Source: RGIG9041 sp045612565 (lineage in GTDB: Bacteria; Bacillota; Clostridia; Oscillospirales; QAKW01). Taken from it: a stretch of DNA of 13,011 bases. Location: the NCBI GenBank assembly GCA_045612565.1, contig JAZKZG010000142.1, positions 1-13,011 on the forward strand, given 5' to 3'. The position numbers and the translations under genes are program-made. Position 1 is the stretch's first letter. The number at the start of each line of letters is the position of its first letter. The notes beneath the pieces were generated by a model. It searched no databases and was not told the origin of the DNA. It saw only the letters and a program-made list of their open reading frames with translations. Positions 6,742 through 12,593 of this stretch are shown in pieces.

Positions 6742-7797
6742 TTAACTGGTGGGGTTGTCAATAATGTCTTGCAACTTGTAAAGCGTGTGTGCGTTGTCCG
6801 CGTATATCATGCGTTGCTGTGTCGCCGTGCGAATAGGCACGCGCCAGCGGGACGCGAATTGACCGCGGCTTTTTTCGTCGTACATTTCTTTGCAAGTTTC
6901 CCGACCCACACGGGCATATAGTTCGCCAGTGGTTTTGTGGCTGTATATGGTAATATCGTCAACGCACGCAATGGGGATATACTCGGACAACGGGACTTTC
7001 GCTTTAACCAGCGTTAAGTTATAGTCGTTGAACTTGTTATTCAAGTTTACGTTTTCTATGTGCTTGTTGCCCTTTAAAGCCCGATATAGAACAGTCTGCC
7101 GTTTTGCTTCGCTTACTTCCACGGCGTCGCACAGTTCTATGTATATGCTTCTTTCGGGAATGGTAACGCGTTTCTGTCCCGATTTCAGCATTGCTTCAAT
7201 AACTGGGATTAATCCCCAGTAATAAAGTATGTCGCTATCTAAACGAAAAGAGTTAGCAAGGAAGTAAACCCGTACGGGGTCTTCGTTTTCTAACTCTCTG
7301 TTTCTGTTGATTGTTTCATATGCTTGCGCGAACAGATAGCCCGCGTTCTTGATTTCGGGCGTCTTGCGCACGCGTTCGGCTGGCGCAAATTCGTCAAAAA
7401 CTATGTCTGTGTAGTCGCTAAAGTCCGACCCGCGGACATTCGCAAAAGTTGCAAGGGCGCGCGCCGTGCCAATAACTTCGCCGTCGTCAACTATGCTGTA
7501 CGCTTTCGACTTGGGGACTGGTTCGAATTGCACGTTCCAGTTTTCCCGTGCATTAAGTTTCTTGTATGGGTTGTCTTCGTCGGTTGCGCATATGTCAAGT
7601 TCGGTCTGCGTCATGCGCATGTAAATGAACTTGCCGCAAGTGTGGGCGGTAAAGTCTTCGTGCTGGTGTAACAGTGCGCCGTAAGTCTTACCAGTACCAC
7701 GCGCCCCAATGAAAAAATTAAACGCGCAATGGGAACGCTTTCCGCGTTCCCACACGTTGACCCATTTTAAGTTTGGCGTTTCTGCTAATTGCTTCAC
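6742..7797 (-). CDS. DNA packaging (encapsidation) ATPase, phi29 gp16-like (351 aa)
   Basis: The motor that drives linear DNA into the prohead at the connector. Walker A is GARGTGKT at residues 31-38. Walker B is DIVFDEF at residues 131-137, with catalytic Glu136. A following strand, VRVYFLANS (about 175-183), ends in a polar residue suited to a sensor role. Length matches phi29 gp16 (332 aa). The frame opens at GTG 7797. No AAAGGGG site precedes it and no upstream ATG exists in frame, so translation is probably weak or coupled to the 117-aa gene ending 34 nt upstream. A 20-bp palindrome fills most of that gap. Low expression would suit a motor needed in only a few copies per particle. In phi29 gp16 is the last late gene; here it comes before the capsid genes. 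Confidence 0.88.
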   Translation of the reverse strand: MKQLAETPNLKWVNVWERGKRSHCAFNFFIGARGTGKTYGALLHQHEDFTAHTCGKFIYMRMTQTELDICATDEDNPYKKLNARENWNVQFEPVPKSKAYSIVDDGEVIGTARALATFANVRGSDFSDYTDIVFDEFAPAERVRKTPEIKNAGYLFAQAYETINRNRELENEDPVRVYFLANSFRLDSDILYYWGLIPVIEAMLKSGQKRVTIPERSIYIELCDAVEVSEAKRQTVLYRALKGNKHIENVNLNNKFNDYNLTLVKAKVPLSEYIPIACVDDITIYSHKTTGELYARVGRETCKEMYDEKSRGQFASRWRVPIRTATQQRMIYADNAHTLYKLQDIIDNPTS

Positions 7798-7810
7798 GTT
7801 AAGCAGTTAA

Positions 7811-7830
7811 CCAGTTCAACGTTGAACTGG
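7811..7830. repeat. Palindrome copy 5, longest (20 bp), before the packaging ATPase gene
   Basis: CCAGTTCAACGTTGAACTGG is a perfect 20-bp palindrome, the longest of the seven. It lies in the 34-nt gap between the 117-aa gene and the ATPase GTG, ending 13 nt before that start. As RNA it could form a 7- to 8-bp hairpin next to an initiation site that lacks a ribosome binding site. Confidence 0.93.
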
Positions 7831-7831
7831 G

Positions 7832-8185
7832 CTATTTGCCCTTTACTTCGTGAATACGAAGTGAAAGGAATTCACGCCCGCTTGCGGTCGGGGCGCTTAC
7901 AACTGTGAACGCGTATTTCTTCGCGTCGTCGTCCTTGATAAGTTCTATTAAGTTCTCTGCGCTTCTGTACACTGTTGCACTGTTGCCGCCGTACACTTCG
8001 CCGCTTTCTGCGAAAATGTAAGCGTAACGCTTTGCTTCACCAGTTTCGCGGTCGGGTTCTTCGATAAGTGCCACGCCCTTAACGGGTGTGTCCTTGCCAA
8101 CAGCCGCCTTGAATGACTGCGAAGACTCTGCGTTGATAATGTCAAGTTTGGAAACGTTTACTGCGTCAATGATTGTTTTTGCCAT
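7832..8185 (-). CDS. Small replication-associated protein, candidate single-stranded-DNA-binding protein (117 aa)
   Basis: A compact 117-aa protein beginning MAKTIIDAVNVSKLDIINAE. Strand-like segments (KGVALIEEP, AKRYAYIFAESG, KKYAFTVVSAP, REFLSLRIHEVKGK) suggest a small beta-rich fold. The aromatic residues in RYAYIFAE, VYGGNSATVY and YAFTVV could stack on DNA bases. Length is close to phi29 p5 SSB (124 aa), and protein-primed phages need an abundant SSB encoded near the polymerase. I cannot show direct sequence similarity, so this is a position-and-composition guess. AAAGGA precedes the ATG at 8185. It is the second gene after the strong promoter at 9277-9304, as expected for an abundant protein. 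Alternatives are a p6-like DNA-organising protein or an unknown. Confidence 0.55.
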   Translation of the reverse strand: MAKTIIDAVNVSKLDIINAESSQSFKAAVGKDTPVKGVALIEEPDRETGEAKRYAYIFAESGEVYGGNSATVYRSAENLIELIKDDDAKKYAFTVVSAPTASGREFLSLRIHEVKGK

Positions 8186-8234
8186 GTTGAAAAAGTCCTT
8201 TCTGTATGTGGTTGATAGTTGCGTCTATATAACA

Positions 8235-8258
8235 GCGGCGGGCGGGTCTACCCGCCGC
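8235..8258 (-). terminator. GC-rich hairpin after the HTH gene (possible leaky terminator)
   Basis: Perfect 8-bp stem GCGGCGGG / CCCGCCGC with an 8-nt loop, 9 nt after the stop of the 312-aa gene. On the minus strand it is followed by TGTTATATAG, only moderately T-rich. A partial terminator or processing hairpin that reduces expression of downstream genes relative to the HTH gene is plausible. Compare the hairpin at 4966-4982. Confidence 0.55.
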
Positions 8259-8267
8259 GTGTTAACG

Positions 8268-9206
8268 TTAGATAGAAATTGTAAAGTTGACAGTTGCGCC
8301 GTCGGGGAACGCTTCTTTCGCGTCGGGGTTCTGTTCCAACTGCTTGCGGATTTCATCAAGAATTGCGTCAGCGTCCCAGTCGTCGCCAGCCAGTTCGTAA
8401 GACACGCTGATAATGGTCTGTGCCTTGGTCTTCTTGCTGTCAGTTGCTTCGCCGTTGCCGTCGCCGTCTGCCGCTTCGCCAGCAACTTCGCCAGCGATTG
8501 CTTTCTTTTCGGCGTCAATGTTCTGTAACATTTCGCGCAGTGACATGCCAGCGCAAGCGTCTGTTAACTGGAATGTTTCGGGGTCGCCGTACTTCTTAAA
8601 TACGACTTCGAGATTGTGAACAGTGCCCTTTGACATGCCGAACTTGTCAGCGCAAAGTTCGTACAAGTTCTTGTGCCCCGTAAGTTTCCATGCTTCGAAC
8701 TTACGAAGACGGGCAACGTCGCCCACGATTTCAAGATAGCCGCGTCCGATTGTGTCAATGACTGTTGATATGCGACCGATTGCGGCGTTAATTTCTGCTT
8801 CGTTCTTAGTTTCGATAACTTCGCCCTTGAGCACTTCCACGGGTGCGGGTGCTGTTTCGGGCTGTTCGGGTGTCTGTGCGGGCTGTACGTCCGCGGGTGC
8901 TTCTGTGTTTTGTTTCTTCTTGTTAGACATTCTCTGCTTGCCACCTTTCTTTGCTTCAACTTCAGCAGTGTGCTTTGCGAGTCTTTCAAGTTCAATTGCT
9001 GTCTTACGTGCTATTACAGCGGCACGCTGTTCTGTGAAAATATCGCAAAGTGCCATATACTGCTTTTCAGTAAACTTAGTTTCTTCGTTGCTGTCGTAGT
9101 CTTTCCAATAGTTGTTTTCGATTTCATCGAAATAAGCAAGGTCGATAATATCGGAAAGTGAGTTTACAAGTTCTGTTGCGTAGTTCTTAAATTCGTTGTT
9201 TTTCAT
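8268..9206 (-). CDS. Helix-turn-helix DNA-binding protein, first gene after the strong promoter (312 aa)
   Basis: Three parts can be seen. Residues 1-90 are helical and charged (MKNNEFKNYATELVNSLSDI). Residues about 98-125 form a Pro/Ala/Gln/Glu-rich linker. Residues about 135-232 carry a helical domain whose segment 181-206 (LYELCADKFGMSKGTVHNLE) reads as a helix-turn-helix like that in ParB/KorB-type and Firmicute mobile-element regulators. The last 50 residues (QTIISVSYELAGDDWDADAI to VNFTISI) form a small alpha/beta domain. The start is ATG 9206, with AAAGGA 8 nt upstream; longer upstream frames cross the promoter and are rejected. An internal ATG at 8930 has its own ribosome binding site. 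It could be a transcription regulator or genome-organising protein, and a candidate binder of the palindromes. No named family is confidently assigned. Confidence 0.72.
   Translation of the reverse strand: MKNNEFKNYATELVNSLSDIIDLAYFDEIENNYWKDYDSNEETKFTEKQYMALCDIFTEQRAAVIARKTAIELERLAKHTAEVEAKKGGKQRMSNKKKQNTEAPADVQPAQTPEQPETAPAPVEVLKGEVIETKNEAEINAAIGRISTVIDTIGRGYLEIVGDVARLRKFEAWKLTGHKNLYELCADKFGMSKGTVHNLEVVFKKYGDPETFQLTDACAGMSLREMLQNIDAEKKAIAGEVAGEAADGDGNGEATDSKKTKAQTIISVSYELAGDDWDADAILDEIRKQLEQNPDAKEAFPDGATVNFTISI
8928..8930 (-). promoter_or_regulatory. Possible internal translation start inside the HTH gene
   Basis: ATG at 8930 (MSNKKKQNTE) is preceded on the minus strand by AAAGGTGG, one mismatch from the ideal AAAGGAGG, with a 10-nt gap. 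It would yield a 220-aa product containing linker, HTH and C-terminal domain without the first 92 residues. Confidence 0.45.
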
Positions 9207-9226
9207 TGTTTTGTTTTCCTTTCGTA

Positions 9227-9236
9227 TGTGAAGTGT
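9227..9236. repeat. Inverted-repeat arm 1 (TGTGAAGTGT), downstream of promoter
   Basis: A perfect 10-bp partner of ACACTTCACA at 9284-9293. This arm lies in the 5' leader, between the predicted start point and the ribosome binding site. The pair, with centres 57 bp apart, looks like a two-site operator. Confidence 0.55.
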
Positions 9237-9256
9237 TAGTGTGTTAGGTCTTGGGT

Positions 9257-9271
9257 GTGTCCCCTTGACAC
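9257..9271 (-). other. 5'-terminal mRNA hairpin
   Basis: On the minus strand GTGTC-AAGGG-GACAC, a 5-bp stem beginning about at the predicted transcription start (near 9270). 5' hairpins often protect phage messages from decay. The AAGGG loop resembles a ribosome binding site but has no start codon at the right distance. Confidence 0.4.
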
Positions 9272-9276
9272 TTTCT

Positions 9277-9304
9277 ATTATAAACACTTCACACAGAAAG
9301 TCAA
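9277..9304 (-). promoter_or_regulatory. Strong sigma70/sigmaA-type promoter (TTGACT-16-TATAAT)
   Basis: On the minus strand, -35 is TTGACT (9304-9299) and -10 is TATAAT (9282-9277), with a 16-bp spacer. Predicted start is near 9270. An UP element adjoins it upstream. It would transcribe the HTH gene, the 117-aa gene and probably the packaging/virion genes. Confidence 0.87.
9284..9293. repeat. Inverted-repeat arm 2 (ACACTTCACA), inside the promoter spacer
   Basis: Perfect inverted partner of 9227-9236, lying between -35 and -10. A protein bound here would block RNA polymerase, so the pair is a candidate operator, perhaps for the HTH protein it controls. Confidence 0.55.
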
Positions 9305-9305
9305 C

Positions 9306-9327
9306 AACTTTTTGAAAAAATTTTTCA
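9306..9327 (-). promoter_or_regulatory. UP element of the strong promoter
   Basis: On the minus strand the stretch reads AAAAATTTTTTCAAAAAGTT, one nt upstream of the -35 hexamer. As I recall the published consensus (NNAAAWWTWTTTTNNAAAANNN), it fits at every specified position. The alpha subunit of RNA polymerase would contact it. Confidence 0.75.
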
Positions 9328-9343
9328 GTTCAACGTTGAACTG
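9326..9343. repeat. Palindrome copy 6, CAGTTCAACGTTGAACTG (upstream of promoter, after DNA polymerase gene)
   Basis: Perfect 18-bp palindrome between the DNA polymerase stop and the UP element, centred about 64 bp before the predicted start point. It is placed like an activator or repressor site. In RNA it gives a hairpin followed by AAAAATTTTTTC, so it may also help terminate the polymerase transcript. Confidence 0.92.
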
Positions 9344-9354
9344 CAATTCCCCTT

Positions 9355-11481
9355 TTACATAAACACTGTGTCGCGCATTTCTATTAAGCGGCTGTATTCT
9401 TCCGTTATTCCCAGTGTGTACGTTGTCGGCACAAGTGCAACGTTGCTGGTTATTTCAACGGGGTGCGTCACGCCGTCCGCGTCCGTGTACGTCGTCACTT
9501 CGTAACGCACTGCGTCGTCGTATTTCGCTTCAAGACGCCCGCTGTTGTCTTCGTCAAACATTGCTTGTCGTGCCTTGTCTACGTTGCCAGCGTCGAACGC
9601 TACAAGCCCGCCGTGGGCGTTCAAATAGTCCGCGGCTTTATTCTTATTAAGTCCCGCAACTGTGACGCCTATATGCCCGCGCTTCTTGGGCTTGTTACAG
9701 TCGTCATAAGAATATCTATACGCGTACTTCTTCGCGCCGTGGGTAATAAATGCGCTGTATGCCGCGTCTGTTTCCCATATTCCCAGTATGGAAGTCTTTC
9801 CGTTAACTGTGACGGGTTCAACGCCGCGACTTTTGCCGTATTCAATAATAGACTGGTTCAACGCGTTGAACTGACTTTCGTAGTCGCCTAAGTGTTTAAC
9901 GCTGTCTGTGTCGCCATATATGCCGTCAATGCCGACAATATCAAAACCCGCTTGCAACGACTTGCGCGCGTTCGCTGTGACATATATGCCGTGTTGGTAT
10001 TCCAAAAAGGAATTATGCGAACTGTAATACTTTGCAAGTTCTTGCATGACTGGCGGCAACTCACTGCCCCATTTATTCATTATGTAGGTGACTTCTTCTC
10101 GGGTTATGTCCGTCAGCATCATGCCGAAAAGCGCGTTGATTTTATTTTTGTATTTCATGTAAAAGTATTCGTCCCCGAATTCCAGTTCGCACTTAACGCG
10201 GAACAGTTCCAGCACGTATTCCCGATATTCTTTACACAACTGCCCTTTTACTGTCCGTATGCTGTCGATAACTTCCACATAGTCATAGTCATATTGCGCG
10301 TCAATAATCTGCGCGTCAATGTCACATATTGACATGCGCAAGAACGGCGCTTTGATAACCCGCCCGTTGTCATACCAGTATTGCGCGTTTGCCTTGGGCG
10401 GCATTGACTGACATTTATTTTTTGCTATGTATGGAAAAAAGACGCCATGCTTTAAACGGACATTATAAAGCACGATATGCATAATAACAGCGTCGCCATG
10501 TTCGTATAGTTCACTTAATCGGTCAACGCGGCACTCTGCGCGGTCATGCGTAAACTTGCCAACTGGATAATCACCCGTTACCATTTCATATGGGTAACTG
10601 CTTTTCTTATCACGCGACCATACCAGCGCCGGCGCGCCGTCGCGGTCGTCCCCAAGTAAATCACCAGCATATAACACATTTGCATGTGTATTGCCGCCGC
10701 GGGTCGCCGCCTTGCACAGTTTGTATTCGTAGTCACTCAATTGCGTGTCGCGGAAAATAAACGCGTTCTTGGGGTTGGCTTGCACACGTTCGCGTGCTTC
10801 ACGGCGCACAAAACCCGTTGACGTTTTGGGAATGGTCGCAAGGTTGTCGCCGCCCGTCGCCATTAAATGACAGATTGCTTCGTGAAGTCCTAATACGTCG
10901 TCAACGCAGTATAGCATTTCTTCGTCGGTCAATTCTGTGTCGCTGAAACGGGCTTTTAAATAGTCGTAGCCCGTGCGCTTGCCGTGCTCTACTTTTTCAT
11001 TAGTACAGAACGACCCCAGTGACATGTTAGAAAGTTTCCAAGAACAGCGAAACTCATGCCACCCGTTGCCATTAAATGAAATCGGGACGCGGGGCTTAAC
11101 TGCGAACATGTCCGATATAGAAAGAATGGAACGTATAAATTGGAATTCAAAACCCAAGTTGTGAACATACCAAATCAAACGCCGTTTCTTTCCCAGTTTG
11201 TACTTATCTGCAATGTACTCTATGAACGTGACAAAATCAGCCCAAGTGCGCCCCGTGTAAACGTCGCGCTGGTTGCCGTTTACGTCACCAAGACACGCTT
11301 GCCATATATACATAACCGCTTTGGGTTCTGTGCCGCGGTCTATGATTGTTGTTTCTATATCAAATGTGCCGAAAATGGTTAAATAGCCGCCAACGACGCC
11401 CACGCGGGAATGTGGGCGCACTGGGTCGGTCGGATATTCATTGACAACAATGCTATCGTCGCCGTTTTTCAATACTCTCAT
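9355..11481 (-). CDS. Protein-primed family-B DNA polymerase (708 aa)
   Basis: Replicates the linear genome from terminal-protein primers. All key motifs are present: ExoI FDIET (residues 40-44), ExoII HNLGFEFQF (107-115), ExoIII YCVDD (191-195), motif A DKKSSYPYEM (291-300), motif B NKINALFGM (446-454), motif C YGDTDS (522-527) and KKY (584-586). The long segment between motifs A and B contains the TPR1 region that contacts the terminal protein. Both proofreading and polymerisation residues appear intact. It is longer than phi29 p2 (about 572-575 aa), mainly by added loops and a C-terminal thumb extension. The ATG at 11481 overlaps the upstream gene by 29 nt and lacks the usual AAAGGGG site, suggesting coupled translation. 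Palindrome copy 7 lies between motifs C and KKY (SQFNALNQS). Confidence 0.96.
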   Translation of the reverse strand: MRVLKNGDDSIVVNEYPTDPVRPHSRVGVVGGYLTIFGTFDIETTIIDRGTEPKAVMYIWQACLGDVNGNQRDVYTGRTWADFVTFIEYIADKYKLGKKRRLIWYVHNLGFEFQFIRSILSISDMFAVKPRVPISFNGNGWHEFRCSWKLSNMSLGSFCTNEKVEHGKRTGYDYLKARFSDTELTDEEMLYCVDDVLGLHEAICHLMATGGDNLATIPKTSTGFVRREARERVQANPKNAFIFRDTQLSDYEYKLCKAATRGGNTHANVLYAGDLLGDDRDGAPALVWSRDKKSSYPYEMVTGDYPVGKFTHDRAECRVDRLSELYEHGDAVIMHIVLYNVRLKHGVFFPYIAKNKCQSMPPKANAQYWYDNGRVIKAPFLRMSICDIDAQIIDAQYDYDYVEVIDSIRTVKGQLCKEYREYVLELFRVKCELEFGDEYFYMKYKNKINALFGMMLTDITREEVTYIMNKWGSELPPVMQELAKYYSSHNSFLEYQHGIYVTANARKSLQAGFDIVGIDGIYGDTDSVKHLGDYESQFNALNQSIIEYGKSRGVEPVTVNGKTSILGIWETDAAYSAFITHGAKKYAYRYSYDDCNKPKKRGHIGVTVAGLNKNKAADYLNAHGGLVAFDAGNVDKARQAMFDEDNSGRLEAKYDDAVRYEVTTYTDADGVTHPVEITSNVALVPTTYTLGITEEYSRLIEMRDTVFM
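9856..9871. repeat. Palindrome copy 7, GTTCAACGCGTTGAAC (inside DNA polymerase gene)
   Basis: Perfect 16-bp palindrome with the longer CGCG centre, in codons for QFNALN of the DNA polymerase. Confidence 0.9.
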
Positions 11482-12178
11482 AAAGACTGCTTAACTGCTT
11501 TCGTGCTGTTGCGAAGTCAATGCCCGCGTCTTTCGGGATTGCTTCAATACGTCCCGCTTTCAATAATTCTTCTTGTTTTGCATACTGTTCATATTGTGCG
11601 AAAATTTCAGCCATTTTAGCGCGTTCGCTTTCGCCGCCTTGCATATAGTTGTGTAGTATTTCTTCCACTTCTTCGCCCGAATAGCCGCCAAAAACGTCAA
11701 GGTAAGCGTCCATGCCGCTATTGCCCATAAACTTTAGAAAGCCGCGCAATTCATCATCAGACATGTCTGCCGCTTCGGGGAATGAATAACGGAACGTTGC
11801 AAAACGTTCGCGCTCTATTGCTTTCTGTCCCGCAATTGTCGTTTCGGGGGACGCTACAAACGCCCGTACACGCAAGGCGTAGTGATATGCCGCCGCGCCC
11901 ACGTCTTGGGGCGCATTAGCACGCATGTCTTTCGGTAGAGTAAAAGACTGCCGCCCCGTCTGTTCAAAATATTGCATTGTTGTGTCATATACAGACCCAT
12001 ATGCGTAGTCTGTTTCTGCCAGTCTACGCAAACGGCTGTTTGCTATACGTTGTAAATCTTTCGTTATCTGCCGCAACTCATTGCGTGCGCGTGTTCTCGA
12101 CGCCGCTGTTGCGCCCTTGGATTGCATTATAAATAAGTGGCGCAAGCGCTCTGCACTTGGTACTTTTGTTAATGCCAT
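11453..12178 (-). CDS. Candidate DNA terminal protein, phi29 gp3-like (241 aa)
   Basis: A basic, helix-rich protein encoded directly before the protein-primed polymerase and overlapping it by 29 nt, the position of the terminal protein (p3, 266 aa) in phi29. Residues 20-60 are rich in Arg/Lys (ASRTRARNELRQITKDLQRI then NSRLRRLAE) and suit DNA or polymerase binding. The C-terminal third is helical and acidic/basic. Near the end, residues 222-238 (FATARKQLSSLYESIEK) contain Ser and Tyr residues that could be the priming hydroxyl; phi29 uses a Ser close to the C-terminus. No clear sequence similarity to p3 is visible, but terminal proteins diverge greatly. The ATG at 12178 follows AAAGGGG six nt upstream and starts 2 nt after the preceding gene. 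Confidence 0.6.
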   Translation of the reverse strand: MALTKVPSAERLRHLFIMQSKGATAASRTRARNELRQITKDLQRIANSRLRRLAETDYAYGSVYDTTMQYFEQTGRQSFTLPKDMRANAPQDVGAAAYHYALRVRAFVASPETTIAGQKAIERERFATFRYSFPEAADMSDDELRGFLKFMGNSGMDAYLDVFGGYSGEEVEEILHNYMQGGESERAKMAEIFAQYEQYAKQEELLKAGRIEAIPKDAGIDFATARKQLSSLYESIEKRRR

Positions 12179-12180
12179 TG

Positions 12181-12438
12181 TTATCCCCTTTCTATAAGAC
12201 TGCCGTACTCGACAACTATGCCCGTGCCCGTGCGTATGTCATAGTTAATCGGCAGTGTTTTGCCATAGATTGCCGCCCATTGTTTAAGTCGCTTTTCCAG
12301 TTCGGTTGCGTTCTCATGCTGTCCGATGTATTTGCATATTGTGCCATACTTTGCGAATAGTATTTTCACGTCGCTTTCATAGCGCACAAATTCTGCGTTG
12401 CGGGTCTTAATGATTATTTGCTTTTTTCTCTTTTCCAT
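12181..12438 (-). CDS. Small basic protein of unknown function (85 aa)
   Basis: Begins MEKRKKQIIIKTRNAEFVRY and ends GTGIVVEYGSLIERG. It is lysine-rich at the start and otherwise mixed helix/strand (KILFAKYGTICKYIG, ELEKRLKQWAAIYGK), with no membrane helix or recognisable domain. The ATG at 12438 overlaps the preceding small gene by 25 nt; an AAAAGGAAAG stretch about 10 nt upstream could serve as ribosome binding site. It lies directly before the candidate terminal protein with a 2-nt gap. Small basic early proteins here may help replication or take over the host, but nothing in the sequence decides this. Confidence 0.7.
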   Translation of the reverse strand: MEKRKKQIIIKTRNAEFVRYESDVKILFAKYGTICKYIGQHENATELEKRLKQWAAIYGKTLPINYDIRTGTGIVVEYGSLIERG

Positions 12439-12593
12439 TGTCTTGCTTTCCTTTTCATGTAGTCAGTCTGCGACAAAAATTCATAATAGTAATTGTGCCC
12501 CATATCGCGGCAATAGTCGTATGCTTCGCGCTCTGTTGCAACTTCAATTGTATCGTTTTTGTCAGTCTTGCTTCTTATTATCCACATTGTCAT
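12414..12593 (-). CDS. Small hypothetical protein (59 aa)
   Basis: Reads MTMWIIRSKTDKNDTIEVAT, then EREAYDYCRDMGHNYYYEFL and a basic tail, ending KRKARQWKREKSK. The first half looks like a small strand-helix unit; the tyrosine-rich middle (YDYCRDMGHNYYYEF) is notable. AAAGGGG precedes two in-frame ATGs: 12593 (3 nt after the last G) and 12587 (9 nt). Both differ from the usual 5-6 nt, so the start is uncertain by two codons. A longer version from 12620 is less likely. It overlaps the upstream membrane-protein gene by 32 nt and the downstream gene by 25 nt. No family recognised. Confidence 0.6.
   Translation of the reverse strand: MTMWIIRSKTDKNDTIEVATEREAYDYCRDMGHNYYYEFLSQTDYMKRKARQWKREKSK

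Noticed and set aside
6621..6761. Upstream extension of the scaffold frame to 6761
   Set aside because: It crosses the ATPase stop and a structured gap and has no ribosome binding site; ATG 6620 has one.
9207..9287. Longer start for the HTH protein at 9287
   Set aside because: It would begin inside the promoter, upstream of the predicted transcription start.
1123..9871. Palindromes as LexA/SOS boxes
   Set aside because: Gram-positive SOS boxes have GAAC-N4-GTTC; here the half-sites face the other way (GTTC-N6-GAAC) and several lie inside genes.
9892..10332. 146-codon plus-strand frame
   Set aside because: It lies wholly inside the DNA polymerase gene, whose motifs are intact in the minus frame.
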